Shown: positions 36,161 to 44,204, counted from the stretch's first letter. The stretch: 64,000 nucleotides of DNA from Archaeoglobaceae archaeon (GCA_038734275.1 JAVYOO010000001.1:62001-126000); one strand, 5' to 3'. A program made the numbers and translations. The notes: generated by a model not told the origin, from the letters alone.

Positions 36161-37443
36161 TATCTCTCACCTTCTCTCCTCATGCTCATAAAACCCGCAA
36201 AGGACTGGAGCAGTGGAAGTGCAAGAGCTGAGAGTATTTGCGGATTTGATGCTATGACGTCCATTATTGACTTTACTAAGTTGTTTAGTAATTTTTCGAG
36301 CTCTTTCTTGTCTGAAGAAGCGATTACAGAATTTATAATTCCTGAAATCGCCTTTGGATCACTCTCAGCAATTCCATTTATGATCTTCGCAATCCCGCTT
36401 AAAATTTCGCCAAGTTTCTTTGTGTCAACCTCCTTAAGCAAAGATGTTGTAACCTGTGCAGAGAGATCTGGTGGTAGTTCGTTAAACTTCGAAATTGCTT
36501 TGCTTCCCATACTCATCAAGAGGTTAAGTGCAGTGGGTGCCAAAGGAGCTAAAGCCATAATTGTTAGCGGATTTTTCCACAGCGCATTGTTTAATGCATC
36601 GCTTAAATCGCTTAAATCTTCTAAAATTGCGTTGATCGCTTTTCTGAACTCTTCAACGTCTAAAGAGTTGAAAAACTTCTCCATTGTAGCCTCAGCTACC
36701 TCTTTGAACTTTCTGTCGCCCTTCCCGAGCACATAATTACCCTCATGCACCTTATTGATCAGTGCGGAAACGCTTCCCACGGTTTTTCCCAATTGTTCCA
36801 CGTCAAACTTGCCGATAGTTCCAAAAAGAGCACTCGCAAGAACTTCGGACGGCATCTCGACTCTTTTGAGCGCATCATTAGCTATAGTCAAGCTGGCATT
36901 TACAACAGCGGGAATAGGTGTTATCAGATTCCCGAGCTTTACAGGATTTCCAAAAATTTTCTCATTTATAATCTCAAATGTTCCAGTTGCGCAGTATGCG
37001 GAATCCTCAATGAATTTCTTGAGTTTACCAAAGTCCATAGTGTCGATAAATTCACCAATTTTGCTTCCCAATACTTCTGCAACAAGCTTTGGATGCTCCT
37101 TTCTTAGCCTTTCCATCTGATCGAAAAAGTCGTTGACCGCCTTGGCTGCGTAAATTGCATTGAGATCGTTAGCGACTCCCTTGAGTAGTCCAAATACCGC
37201 ATCAGTGGCAAAATTTCCAATATAGGAATTTAATCCACGAAAAACTCCAAAAGTTGCATTTATTGTTCTCGGTGCAAGGCTGAAGAGAGTTGTTGCAAAC
37301 TCCAGATCTTTGCTGAGAAGCTCTCTAACGTCTTTTTCTATCTTAACAGGACTCGCAAACTCCGTAGCCATTCTTCTAACAAGATCTTTGGCAAATACCG
37401 AAGTCCCCATCGTTTTCATCAAACCGAAAAACATGTCGAACAT
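36160..37443 (-). CDS. Unrecognised helical protein of the acyl-CoA reductase-type operon
   Basis: I do not recognise this 427-residue protein. It looks almost all-helical, rich in Ala, Leu, Lys, Asn and Phe, with repeated amphipathic segments of the type KFDVEQLGKTVGSVSALINK and KKLGEILSGIAKIINGI. A moderately hydrophobic stretch lies near ALWKNPLTIMALAPLAPTAL. There is no signal peptide and no metal motif. I chose the ATG at 37443 because GGAGGTGAT precedes it; the longer frame to 37530 runs only into the dehydrogenase gene. It sits between the dehydrogenases and the catalytic subunits, translationally coupled to the latter. A membrane-bound scaffold or lipid/acyl-binding role is conceivable, without direct evidence. 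Confidence 0.8.
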   Translation of the reverse strand: MFDMFFGLMKTMGTSVFAKDLVRRMATEFASPVKIEKDVRELLSKDLEFATTLFSLAPRTINATFGVFRGLNSYIGNFATDAVFGLLKGVANDLNAIYAAKAVNDFFDQMERLRKEHPKLVAEVLGSKIGEFIDTMDFGKLKKFIEDSAYCATGTFEIINEKIFGNPVKLGNLITPIPAVVNASLTIANDALKRVEMPSEVLASALFGTIGKFDVEQLGKTVGSVSALINKVHEGNYVLGKGDRKFKEVAEATMEKFFNSLDVEEFRKAINAILEDLSDLSDALNNALWKNPLTIMALAPLAPTALNLLMSMGSKAISKFNELPPDLSAQVTTSLLKEVDTKKLGEILSGIAKIINGIAESDPKAISGIINSVIASSDKKELEKLLNNLVKSIMDVIASNPQILSALALPLLQSFAGFMSMRREGER

Positions 37444-37460
37444 AGCATCACCTCCAAATT

Positions 37461-38714
37461 TTAAAGCTGGGTGCAGGCATAAAAATGTCTTGCAACATCC
37501 ATCTGGCACAACTGCCTTCCGCCCATCCATAGTTGAATTATTTTAACATCTCTCCAGTGCTTTTCAACATCGAAGTTCCGATCAATACCGTAGTGTGCGA
37601 GAAGATTCATCGCCTTCTCTGCAACATTGCAGCAGGCATCACATACCTTCAATTTTAAAGCTCTCCCTCTGGCAATTATCTCAGAAGAGAACCTCTCGCC
37701 ATAGAGCTCAGGGTTGTCGAGCATTCTTGCGTAGGTGTAAACAGCAGATCTGCAGATCTCTATTTCAGCAGCGATATCAGCCAGAATTCCTGCAACTGCT
37801 GTGTTCTCCTTTAAAGGTTTGCCTCTATACCTGAACTCACTGCATTTCTCAAGCAGAATTTCGTAAATGTTCTCCATTGCTCCAAGTGCCATCCCAGCGC
37901 TACCAAGACAGCCTGTAGAGATGATTATTCTGAAATACCTTGCATCCAGTCCTTCGCCCCAGGCTCGGTAATGCTTTGGAACCCTTACGTTTTCAAACCA
38001 GATGTCAGAATTTTTGTCTGCAGCCATTCCCGCCTTTCTGTATGGCTCCCCTTGCTTTACTCCTGGCAAATTCGCAGGAACGTAGATATAGGCAAAGCAT
38101 CTCTCATCTGCCACGCCTGGATTTGTCGTGCAAACAACCCCAAATAAATCTGCAAGACCTCCACTGTTTGTTGGCCAAAGTTTGTGACCGTTTATGACCC
38201 ATTCGTCGCCTTCGAGCTTTGCGGTAGTTCTTATGGTTTTTCCTTTAAGCTCATCGAGGTTCTCTATGTCTGAGCCACCCTGTGGTTCTGTCATAGCATT
38301 TGCTGAAATTGTCAGCTTTTTACGCCTGTAAAGTGGAGCAAACTCTGCACAAAGGTCATAATTTATGTGAGGCTTCACAGCTATCACGAAGAGTGGCCAT
38401 AAAGAAACGCCTACCGATACTGCTATTCCAGTGTCGTATCTTCCGATTTCTTCCATTACTCTTGCGGTGATTGAGCCAAAATAGTCTGAACTGCCAAGCC
38501 CCCATCCACCAACTTCTTCTGGAAAAATAGCCATCTGAATTCCGTAGTTAACCATTAGCTTCTCCAAGGCGGGTTCTATTGTTTTGTGCTCTTTCCAGTC
38601 CTCATCGAAGTTTCTTCTATGTGGTATAACGTATTTCTCGCCCCAATCCCTTATCATCTCAGCGAGATACCTTTCAAGAGGAGATTCAAATTCTTTAATT
38701 CTCGCAAACTCCAA
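37461..38714 (-). CDS. Acyl-CoA dehydrogenase-like flavoprotein lacking the usual catalytic glutamate
   Basis: The 417-residue protein has the three acyl-CoA dehydrogenase domains, with the FAD/substrate motifs ISANAMTEPQGGSDIENL (near 142), VINGHKLWPTNSGGLADL and FRYRGKPLKENTAVAGILAD. At the place where family members have IYEGT, it reads LWMGG with M397 instead of the catalytic Glu. The alternative glutamate site of isovaleryl-CoA dehydrogenase (LDLER) reads LDARY. It may use another base, act with the neighbour as a heteromer, or have a different reaction. It is 11 bases downstream of the second dehydrogenase-like gene. FAD binding looks intact. Confidence 0.85.
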   Translation of the reverse strand: MEFARIKEFESPLERYLAEMIRDWGEKYVIPHRRNFDEDWKEHKTIEPALEKLMVNYGIQMAIFPEEVGGWGLGSSDYFGSITARVMEEIGRYDTGIAVSVGVSLWPLFVIAVKPHINYDLCAEFAPLYRRKKLTISANAMTEPQGGSDIENLDELKGKTIRTTAKLEGDEWVINGHKLWPTNSGGLADLFGVVCTTNPGVADERCFAYIYVPANLPGVKQGEPYRKAGMAADKNSDIWFENVRVPKHYRAWGEGLDARYFRIIISTGCLGSAGMALGAMENIYEILLEKCSEFRYRGKPLKENTAVAGILADIAAEIEICRSAVYTYARMLDNPELYGERFSSEIIARGRALKLKVCDACCNVAEKAMNLLAHYGIDRNFDVEKHWRDVKIIQLWMGGRQLCQMDVARHFYACTQL

Positions 38715-38725
38715 AATATCACCCC

Positions 38726-39865
38726 CTACCAGAGTTTAGCACCAAAGTAACCAGAGGATAGTTCCAGAAGCAGATGATATTGATTTAGAACTGTTTTTAG
38801 GCTCTTTGCATCTCTCCACTGCTTCTCCAAAAGCCCCTCTCGCGCATAGCCTTGAGAAGCCATTAGCTCCATGGCTCGGTCTGCAGATAAGAAAGCGGAA
38901 TTTGAGCATTTCAGAGCAGAGAGTATCGAGAAAAGGTATAATTCTTCTTCGTTTCTATCTTCAAGCATCATTTTTGCCAGAATTTGTGCAATTGACTTTG
39001 CCTCAATCGCTTCTCTTGCAACCTCAGCTATTACAAGCGCATCAACTGTGTTGTCTCGTAGAGGCTTTCCCCTGATCGTTCTTTTTTCTGCCCAGTCTCT
39101 AAGAATTCTGCATGAATCAAAAGCTGAGCCTACGCAGAGCGCTGAGAGACATAGATTTAGATACGTGTATAATTTCATCCAAGCGTTTCCAGTCAGTATT
39201 CTGTTTTTCTCAATCTCTGCGTTGATCTTGACATCACAATTCCTGCTTGCGATCAATCCAGTGTTTTTAACCAATTCGCCTTTTTCAACATCTTCGGAAT
39301 CTATGAGAGCAAGAGATACACCATTGTAATTGCAAAAAACAACAAATAAATTTGCATCAAAGCCCGAGTTCAAAGGTCTTCCAAAACCCTTTATTTTTAT
39401 TTTATCCCCCCTATCTACAGCTTTAGCAAGTTCGAAACCCCTAAAATCACTCTTTCCAAACTGTGGCGGAAAAATAGAGATCCTTAGCAAATCCTGTGAA
39501 GATTTTTTAGCAATTAAATCAAATGCCTCGCTTCCCTGAGCGGAAATCATCGAAGCCAATACTGCAGAGAGCACAAAACCTATTCCAGAATCTGCTTTCC
39601 CTATTTCCTCAAAGCTTCTGAGTAAAACCGCTGGTAATTCCTCACCACTAACACCCGCACCACCCAATTCTTCGGGAAGCACTAACTTCTGCATCCCAAT
39701 ATCCAAAAAAAGCTTCTTCATGGCTTTTTCAGCTATTTCAAGTTCGTCGTCTATCTGTGCTCTGAAGGGAATAACTTCCTTCTCTGCCCACTCATTTATG
39801 CTTTTTCCAAGCATCTCTGCAACGTCACTTCTAAGTTCGGAAATACTCTCAAATTCCATTTTCAT
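38726..39865 (-). CDS. Divergent acyl-CoA dehydrogenase-like protein, first gene of the operon
   Basis: The 379-residue protein is a shorter, more diverged acyl-CoA dehydrogenase homologue. The N-terminal helical domain (EVIPFRAQID, LVLPEELGGAGVSG) and the C-terminal RTIRGKPLRDNTVDALVIAE and KQWRDAKSLKTV are recognisable. The central beta domain lacks the TEP-x-GSD motif that contacts FAD in its relatives. The position of the catalytic Glu is Leu (L360, in RDAKSLKTVLNQ). This may be the non-catalytic partner in a heteromeric dehydrogenase, as described for some FadE pairs. It is read from the divergent promoter region next to the ribbon-helix-helix regulator at 39982. Confidence 0.8.
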   Translation of the reverse strand: MKMEFESISELRSDVAEMLGKSINEWAEKEVIPFRAQIDDELEIAEKAMKKLFLDIGMQKLVLPEELGGAGVSGEELPAVLLRSFEEIGKADSGIGFVLSAVLASMISAQGSEAFDLIAKKSSQDLLRISIFPPQFGKSDFRGFELAKAVDRGDKIKIKGFGRPLNSGFDANLFVVFCNYNGVSLALIDSEDVEKGELVKNTGLIASRNCDVKINAEIEKNRILTGNAWMKLYTYLNLCLSALCVGSAFDSCRILRDWAEKRTIRGKPLRDNTVDALVIAEVAREAIEAKSIAQILAKMMLEDRNEEELYLFSILSALKCSNSAFLSADRAMELMASQGYAREGLLEKQWRDAKSLKTVLNQYHLLLELSSGYFGAKLW

Positions 39866-39920
39866 CGTATTTTATTTGCAGACACATCGATAAAACTGTT
39901 TTGTATAAACATGATAATGT

Positions 39921-39961
39921 CTTGCACAAATCTTTAAATATCATGCACAAAAGTTTTAAAT
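39921..39961. promoter_or_regulatory. Tandem TGCACAAA repeats between the operon and its putative regulator
   Basis: CTTGCACAAATCTTTAAAT (39921-39939) and CATGCACAAAAGTTTTAAAT (39942-39961) are direct repeats with a 21-base period, two helical turns. They lie between the divergent ribbon-helix-helix gene and the acyl-CoA operon. The first copy contains TTTAAATA (39933-39940), usable as a TATA-like element for the rightward gene. This arrangement is typical for binding of ribbon-helix-helix dimers side by side. The binding protein is inferred. Confidence 0.5.
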
Positions 39962-39981
39962 CGACTAAAAAACATTCGATC

Positions 39982-40596
39982 ATGAAGAAAAGACTTCACA
40001 CCACTATAAGTGCTGAGGCGAGTAAGATAATTGAAAAGTATCTCGCCGAATATGGCAGAGTGAATAATGTTATTGAGGAAGCTTTAATGGTTTTTGATCG
40101 GTATAAACAGGGCAATTTCGATACCACCTGCAATCTCATCGAGCTGATGGATGAAGCGAATCTCGTTGCGTTCAATGCAAAAACAATCGAACTCGTGGTT
40201 TCAGGTGAAATCGAAAAAGCTTTGTGCGATAACGAATTGGAGATAATTATAAGAAGGATCTATAAAAAACCACTTGCCGAAATATCAGTTCTCGAGGCTA
40301 TTCAGGGTATTGAAAAGTGCCTTTTGACAACTAGAAAGGCAATAAAGGTCAACTTGAAAACCGATAACAGAGGTCATTACTTGCTTGTGACGTCCAATCT
40401 CGGAAAAAATACGGATATAATCGTATGCGAAGCGATAAGAAGATTTCTTGAGAAAAACTTCAACGTTAAAGTTTCATTTGAAGTATTTTCGCAAGGATAT
40501 AGCATTTTTGCAGAGTTAAAGCATATAAAACAGGATCTTGTGATCCCAGAACAGTCTGGGAGACTTGAAGCGGGCAAAGAATTCCAGATTGCCTGA
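39982..40596 (+). CDS. Ribbon-helix-helix transcriptional regulator with a C-terminal domain of unknown role
   Basis: The N-terminal about 45 residues (KKRLHTTISAEASKIIEKY, then GRVNNVIEEALMVF) fit a ribbon-helix-helix DNA-binding domain. The remaining about 155 residues form an alpha/beta domain that I do not recognise; it ends with a hydrophobic strand pattern and could bind a ligand. I chose the ATG at 39982 because the upstream in-frame part (from 39901) covers the TATA-like element and the repeats. It is divergent to the acyl-CoA operon, so it is the natural candidate for its regulator. The length of 204 is larger than simple CopG proteins. Confidence 0.78.
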   Translation: MKKRLHTTISAEASKIIEKYLAEYGRVNNVIEEALMVFDRYKQGNFDTTCNLIELMDEANLVAFNAKTIELVVSGEIEKALCDNELEIIIRRIYKKPLAEISVLEAIQGIEKCLLTTRKAIKVNLKTDNRGHYLLVTSNLGKNTDIIVCEAIRRFLEKNFNVKVSFEVFSQGYSIFAELKHIKQDLVIPEQSGRLEAGKEFQIA

Positions 40597-40759
40597 TTTT
40601 TACCTAAAATTATAACGAAATGGCTTTGGAAAATAGGAAATTTTTTAAGAGTAAAGCAAAGCTTAGCTATAGTTTGCAAGATCGATTAAGGGAAAAGTTC
40701 AGAATGTTGGTTATCACTTTTTTTGATTGAAGAAGCTGACTCGCTTTCCGTTCCATGCT
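40597..40759. other. Non-coding gap before the surface-protein pseudogene
   Basis: No gene or RNA is seen. A short run resembling a promoter (AAATTTTTTAAGAG, near 40640) follows the regulator stop, but there is nothing intact for it to drive. Confidence 0.4.
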
Positions 40760-41501
40760 TCGATCGAGAGTTCAAGAGGCAGAGTTAGAGATATTCGAAG
40801 TTCAGAGCGAGTTTCAAAAATTCCCAGCTCTCAAAGATCGTTCGAATCGGAGTAAAGATGCTTGAAAACAGGACAAGATGCCCGAAAAGAAAGACACAAT
40901 GCTAAGAAAAAAGAATGATGCTCGAGAAGCACGACGAAACGATAAAGAATAGTAAATTGAAAATAAATTTGATCAGACGATAGAGGAGCTTCAGAAAGAA
41001 GATAGACTTCGTTGCAGAAGCTGAAGATCTTTGCGCTTTCGAAATCGAAATAGCATTTGATCCAGGTAGTTCAGTTCAAAATCTATCGATAGAAAGAACT
41101 TTTAACGGAGATTTTAACATAGATCGGGAAGTTGGAATCATAAAGATAGTTGGCTTTAGCGCCGAACCTTTGAATGGAAAAATGAATCTCGCAAAAATAG
41201 AATCTGAGGGTGAACTGAAAATAAATTTTGCAAAGCTCTACAACTCACAGGGAGAAGAAATTTTCTCGAAAAGGGGGAAATGAAAACCTTTTCTAACTCC
41301 AACTGTTCAAACTTCGGAAAAATTTGTTCCAACTGCAACAGAAACTCCAGAAAAATCGGAAACTCCCGTGCAAACACAAATTCCAGCAGATAAAAAATAG
41401 AGGTTACAACACACACTCAAGGATTCATTTCTGGATTTGAAGCTCTCTTTGCAATCGCTGGGCTCTTAGCGGTGGCTTATCTGCTTAGGAGGAAGAATTA
41501 A
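40760..41501 (+). pseudogene. Decayed cohesin-like PGF-CTERM surface-protein gene
   Basis: Protein-like sequence survives in several frames. Around 40856-40935, heptad-like units of 20-21 bases repeat (MLENR, MPEKKD, MLRKKN, DARE). From 41011 to 41280 one frame reads a cohesin-like domain (FVAEAEDLCAFEIEIAFDPG ... GEEIFSKRGK) and then hits TGA at 41281. The same frame continues into a Thr/Pro linker (TPTVQTSEKFVPTATETPEK) up to a TAG at 41398. One frame over, the tail FISGFEALFAIAGLLAVAYL with LRRKN ends at 41501, a PGF-CTERM-type anchor. At least one stop and two frameshifts make it a pseudogene. Cohesin modules are known in A. fulgidus. Confidence 0.6.
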
Positions 41502-41989
41502 ATTCTATTTTTTAATTTTGAAACGCAATTCTTGCAAAAATTCGAAGTCTTTTTATCGACTTCCAGAACATTGTTCGAAAAGTTCATAACGCATCCAGGA
41601 GTTTTGCAGTGCTCCAAACCAAAAACATGCCCTAATTCATGCACTGCTTCTTTTAGAAGCCTAATCTTGAGCTCTTCTCTGTCAACTCCTAATTTTAGCC
41701 TATGATAAGAAACAACCGCTTTTTTGCCCCCTACTTCCGCTTCGCCAAAGACAAAATTAAGCCCTCTTGCGTATAGATCTTCTGATGTTACCGCAAGTGT
41801 GATCTCAGACACTTTCAATGTAGCAAGGATACAGGTTGAATTGTATTGTCCCCGCTTGCTGTAGCAATTCGAAGGCATCGGGATTTTGGGAAGAATCGAG
41901 ATCTCAGTGTTGAATACATTTCTTAATTCTCCTGCAAGCCACTCTAAAAGTTCCACATCAACTTCTCCGAGAGGCTGAAGCTGGATCAT
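41498..41989 (-). CDS. amzA: Archaemetzincin
   Basis: This small zinc protease has the extended motif HELGHVFGLEHC (H117-C128) followed by C133, the Met-turn residue in CVMNF, and C152/C155, the exact archaemetzincin pattern HExxHxxGxxHC-x4-CxM with a CxxC that binds a second zinc. The length of 163 is typical. The cellular substrate is unknown for the family. The 3' end touches the pseudogene, and the start overlaps the stop of the TraB-family gene by four bases, so it is the last gene of a three-gene minus-strand unit. Confidence 0.95.
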   Translation of the reverse strand: MIQLQPLGEVDVELLEWLAGELRNVFNTEISILPKIPMPSNCYSKRGQYNSTCILATLKVSEITLAVTSEDLYARGLNFVFGEAEVGGKKAVVSYHRLKLGVDREELKIRLLKEAVHELGHVFGLEHCKTPGCVMNFSNNVLEVDKKTSNFCKNCVSKLKNRI

Positions 41990-43137
41990 AAAAATCGCAG
42001 GTTTTCGGAGATCACTTTTGCAACGTCTACACCAAAGTTTGTAAGGATATAATACCCCCCATAGATCGTTCCAATCGTGCTACCGAGATTCGTTAACGCT
42101 GCGACAAGGATCACTCTGAAGAATTTGTTGTTGAGCATTTCTCTCAAGCTATCTGTCTTGAAAACATCCTCTACATCCTTCATCGTTGGCTTTCTGATCC
42201 AAGCTTCAACTGCTCCAGAGATCCATCCAGCTGCTAAAAACGGGTTTAAAGACGTAAGCCATGCGCATAAAAATGCTGACAGCACAGACAACGGATGTCC
42301 TCTTGCAATAAGTGCTCCAAGTCCTGCAAGAATTCCATTGATCAGAAACCAATAGATAAAGACCTTGTATAGCAACTCGAATGCAAAAATCGCAGTCAGA
42401 GCGAAGAATGTAAGTATTATGCCAATGAATGCAATCCCGATCCACCTGAGCTTATTGCTTTGCTTTACCTCAAGCAGTTTCTCAGGATTCTGCACACCTC
42501 TCTGCATCGCCTCAACGATCCCCTTCTTGTGCCCCGCTCCTACTACCGCAACAACTTTGTTGTATTTCTCCATTGCCCTAAGCAAATTGTAAGCCATGAA
42601 CTCGTCTCTTTCGTCGATCAAAACCTTTGCAGCCTTTGGCGAAATCTTTCTGAACTCCCTAACGAGAAGATCTATTATGTCCTCCCTAAGCACTTCCTCG
42701 ACTTCAACATCTTTGCCAAAAGAACCCCTGAGCATGTAATAGAAGAACTTTAGCTTTTCAAAGAAGCTCATCTGTCCCCAGAGGCGCTTAAAGGTAATCG
42801 TAATATCCCGATCTATAAGCAGAATATCTGCATTGACCTCCTTTGCCTTGTTTATTGCTGTAAGCATTTCTTCTCCGGGCTTTGTCTTCATCTCTTCTCC
42901 CATTTTTCTCTGGAAATAGCCGAGAATTAGCTGTAGCAATATTAAGAAGAAATCACCCCTCTTAAGTATCTCAGACACTTTTACTTCTTCTCTTTCTCCA
43001 ATCAAAGCTCTATATCTTGCTGGACAAAGCTCCACAGCCACTGCGTCGGGCTTTTCGTTCTCTATGACCGCCTTTACTTCTTCAACGCTCTTCTGCAAAA
43101 CATGAGCGGTGCCAACAATGATCAGCTTCTTTTCCAC
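41986..43137 (-). CDS. TraB-family membrane protein
   Basis: The 383-residue protein has the TraB/Tiki-type motifs GTAHVLQKSV (near 8), AVELCPARYRAL and the second GxGH site VVGAGHKKGI, then four to five hydrophobic segments from residue 235. The fold is related to erythromycin-esterase/Tiki-type metalloproteases, but archaeal roles are unknown. The second motif precedes the membrane part, so the catalytic-like domain is soluble. It overlaps the M50 protease gene upstream by 16 bases. The grouping of three putative proteases in one operon (M50, TraB, archaemetzincin) is suggestive. Confidence 0.88.
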   Translation of the reverse strand: MEKKLIIVGTAHVLQKSVEEVKAVIENEKPDAVAVELCPARYRALIGEREEVKVSEILKRGDFFLILLQLILGYFQRKMGEEMKTKPGEEMLTAINKAKEVNADILLIDRDITITFKRLWGQMSFFEKLKFFYYMLRGSFGKDVEVEEVLREDIIDLLVREFRKISPKAAKVLIDERDEFMAYNLLRAMEKYNKVVAVVGAGHKKGIVEAMQRGVQNPEKLLEVKQSNKLRWIGIAFIGIILTFFALTAIFAFELLYKVFIYWFLINGILAGLGALIARGHPLSVLSAFLCAWLTSLNPFLAAGWISGAVEAWIRKPTMKDVEDVFKTDSLREMLNNKFFRVILVAALTNLGSTIGTIYGGYYILTNFGVDVAKVISENLRFL

Positions 43138-44204
43138 TCCAACACCTCCAGAAATTCAAGCAGTTCTTTGATCTTCATTAGATCACTCCTTGAAACTATT
43201 CCAACAAGCTTTCCGTCTTCGACAACTGGAATTCTCCCAATTCCCCTCTCACTCATGAGCCTAAAAGCCTCAAAAGCCCTGTCTTTTGGAGAGAGAGTAA
43301 TAACTTCTTTGCTCATTACTTCTTCCACTTTTGCATTCGGATCTGCATTCATAATGTCCTTTAAGGTCACTATTCCAACAAGGTTGTTATCTTTAACAAC
43401 GGGATAGCCAAGATGTTTGTGTCTGAACATAAGATCGATCACCTCTCCAACTCTTGTCTCTGGAGAGACTGAGATCACGTCTTTTGTCATTATGTCTCCT
43501 ATTGAAAACCTCGAAAATAGATCTTCAGCGGTCACGATCTTCTCTTCTTCGCTTGCTCCGAGATATATAAAGAGTGCGATGAGCATGAGCCAGATATTCA
43601 CACCAAAAAATCCGATTATTCCCATGGCAATCGCTATCGCTTTGCCAATTCCTGCAGCGGTTTTTGTAGCTTTTGTGTAGCTTGCCTTTCTTGCTATTAT
43701 GCTACGCAAAACTCTTCCGCCATCCATTGGAAAAGCGGGAATAAGGTTGAAGATCGTAAGTATTGAGTTGAAATAGGCACTGATCAGGAAAAACATAGAA
43801 ATTCCGCCCGCTGTGTTTAGAGCTACAATGAAGCTCAGAATGGCAATCGTTAAACTCGCTAAAGGCCCAGCTAATGCTATGGCAAGCTCTTCTTTTGGAT
43901 TCTTTGGGATTTTTTCCATCATTGCGACTCCGCCGAAGATGAAGAGCATTATTCCCTTCACCTTAACGCCGAACTTCATTGCTATAAGTGAGTGGGCAAG
44001 CTCATGCAAAAGCACCGCAATGAATACAAAGATCGAAGCCAAGATTGAAAAAGCAATTCTTTCAGGTTCTTTAAGATTTGCAAAGCCAAATGGCTCACTT
44101 GAGACGTAGAAGTAGCTTGAAAGTATGAATAGAATTATGAAAAGGCTCCAGTGGATCATAATCTCGATACCTTTCACCCTTGCGATTCTGAGAGAGGCGT
44201 CCAT
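43122..44204 (-). CDS. Site-2-type membrane metalloprotease (M50) with CBS domains
   Basis: The 360-residue protein has about six membrane segments, the zinc motif HELAH (67-71) and a third ligand motif NLIPAFPMDGGR, in which LDG of the family is MDG. Two C-terminal CBS domains (residues about 235-350; MTKDVISVSPETRVGEVIDL, MSKEVITLSPKDRAFEAFRL) usually bind adenine nucleotides and gate the protease in this group. The role is intramembrane proteolysis; the substrate is unknown. It starts the three-gene unit and has its own promoter in the 90-base gap to alaS, which is divergent. Confidence 0.94.
   Translation of the reverse strand: MDASLRIARVKGIEIMIHWSLFIILFILSSYFYVSSEPFGFANLKEPERIAFSILASIFVFIAVLLHELAHSLIAMKFGVKVKGIMLFIFGGVAMMEKIPKNPKEELAIALAGPLASLTIAILSFIVALNTAGGISMFFLISAYFNSILTIFNLIPAFPMDGGRVLRSIIARKASYTKATKTAAGIGKAIAIAMGIIGFFGVNIWLMLIALFIYLGASEEEKIVTAEDLFSRFSIGDIMTKDVISVSPETRVGEVIDLMFRHKHLGYPVVKDNNLVGIVTLKDIMNADPNAKVEEVMSKEVITLSPKDRAFEAFRLMSERGIGRIPVVEDGKLVGIVSRSDLMKIKELLEFLEVLEWKRS

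Noticed and set aside
36160-37530. Longer frame of the helical protein starting at 37530
   Set aside because: The additional residues overlap the dehydrogenase gene and lack a ribosome binding site; GGAGGTGAT marks 37443.
30767-39865. Plain 2-hydroxyglutaryl-CoA dehydratase operon
   Set aside because: Two distinct activator-type ATPases are present instead of one, and no CoA-transferase is adjacent, so I kept the more general label.
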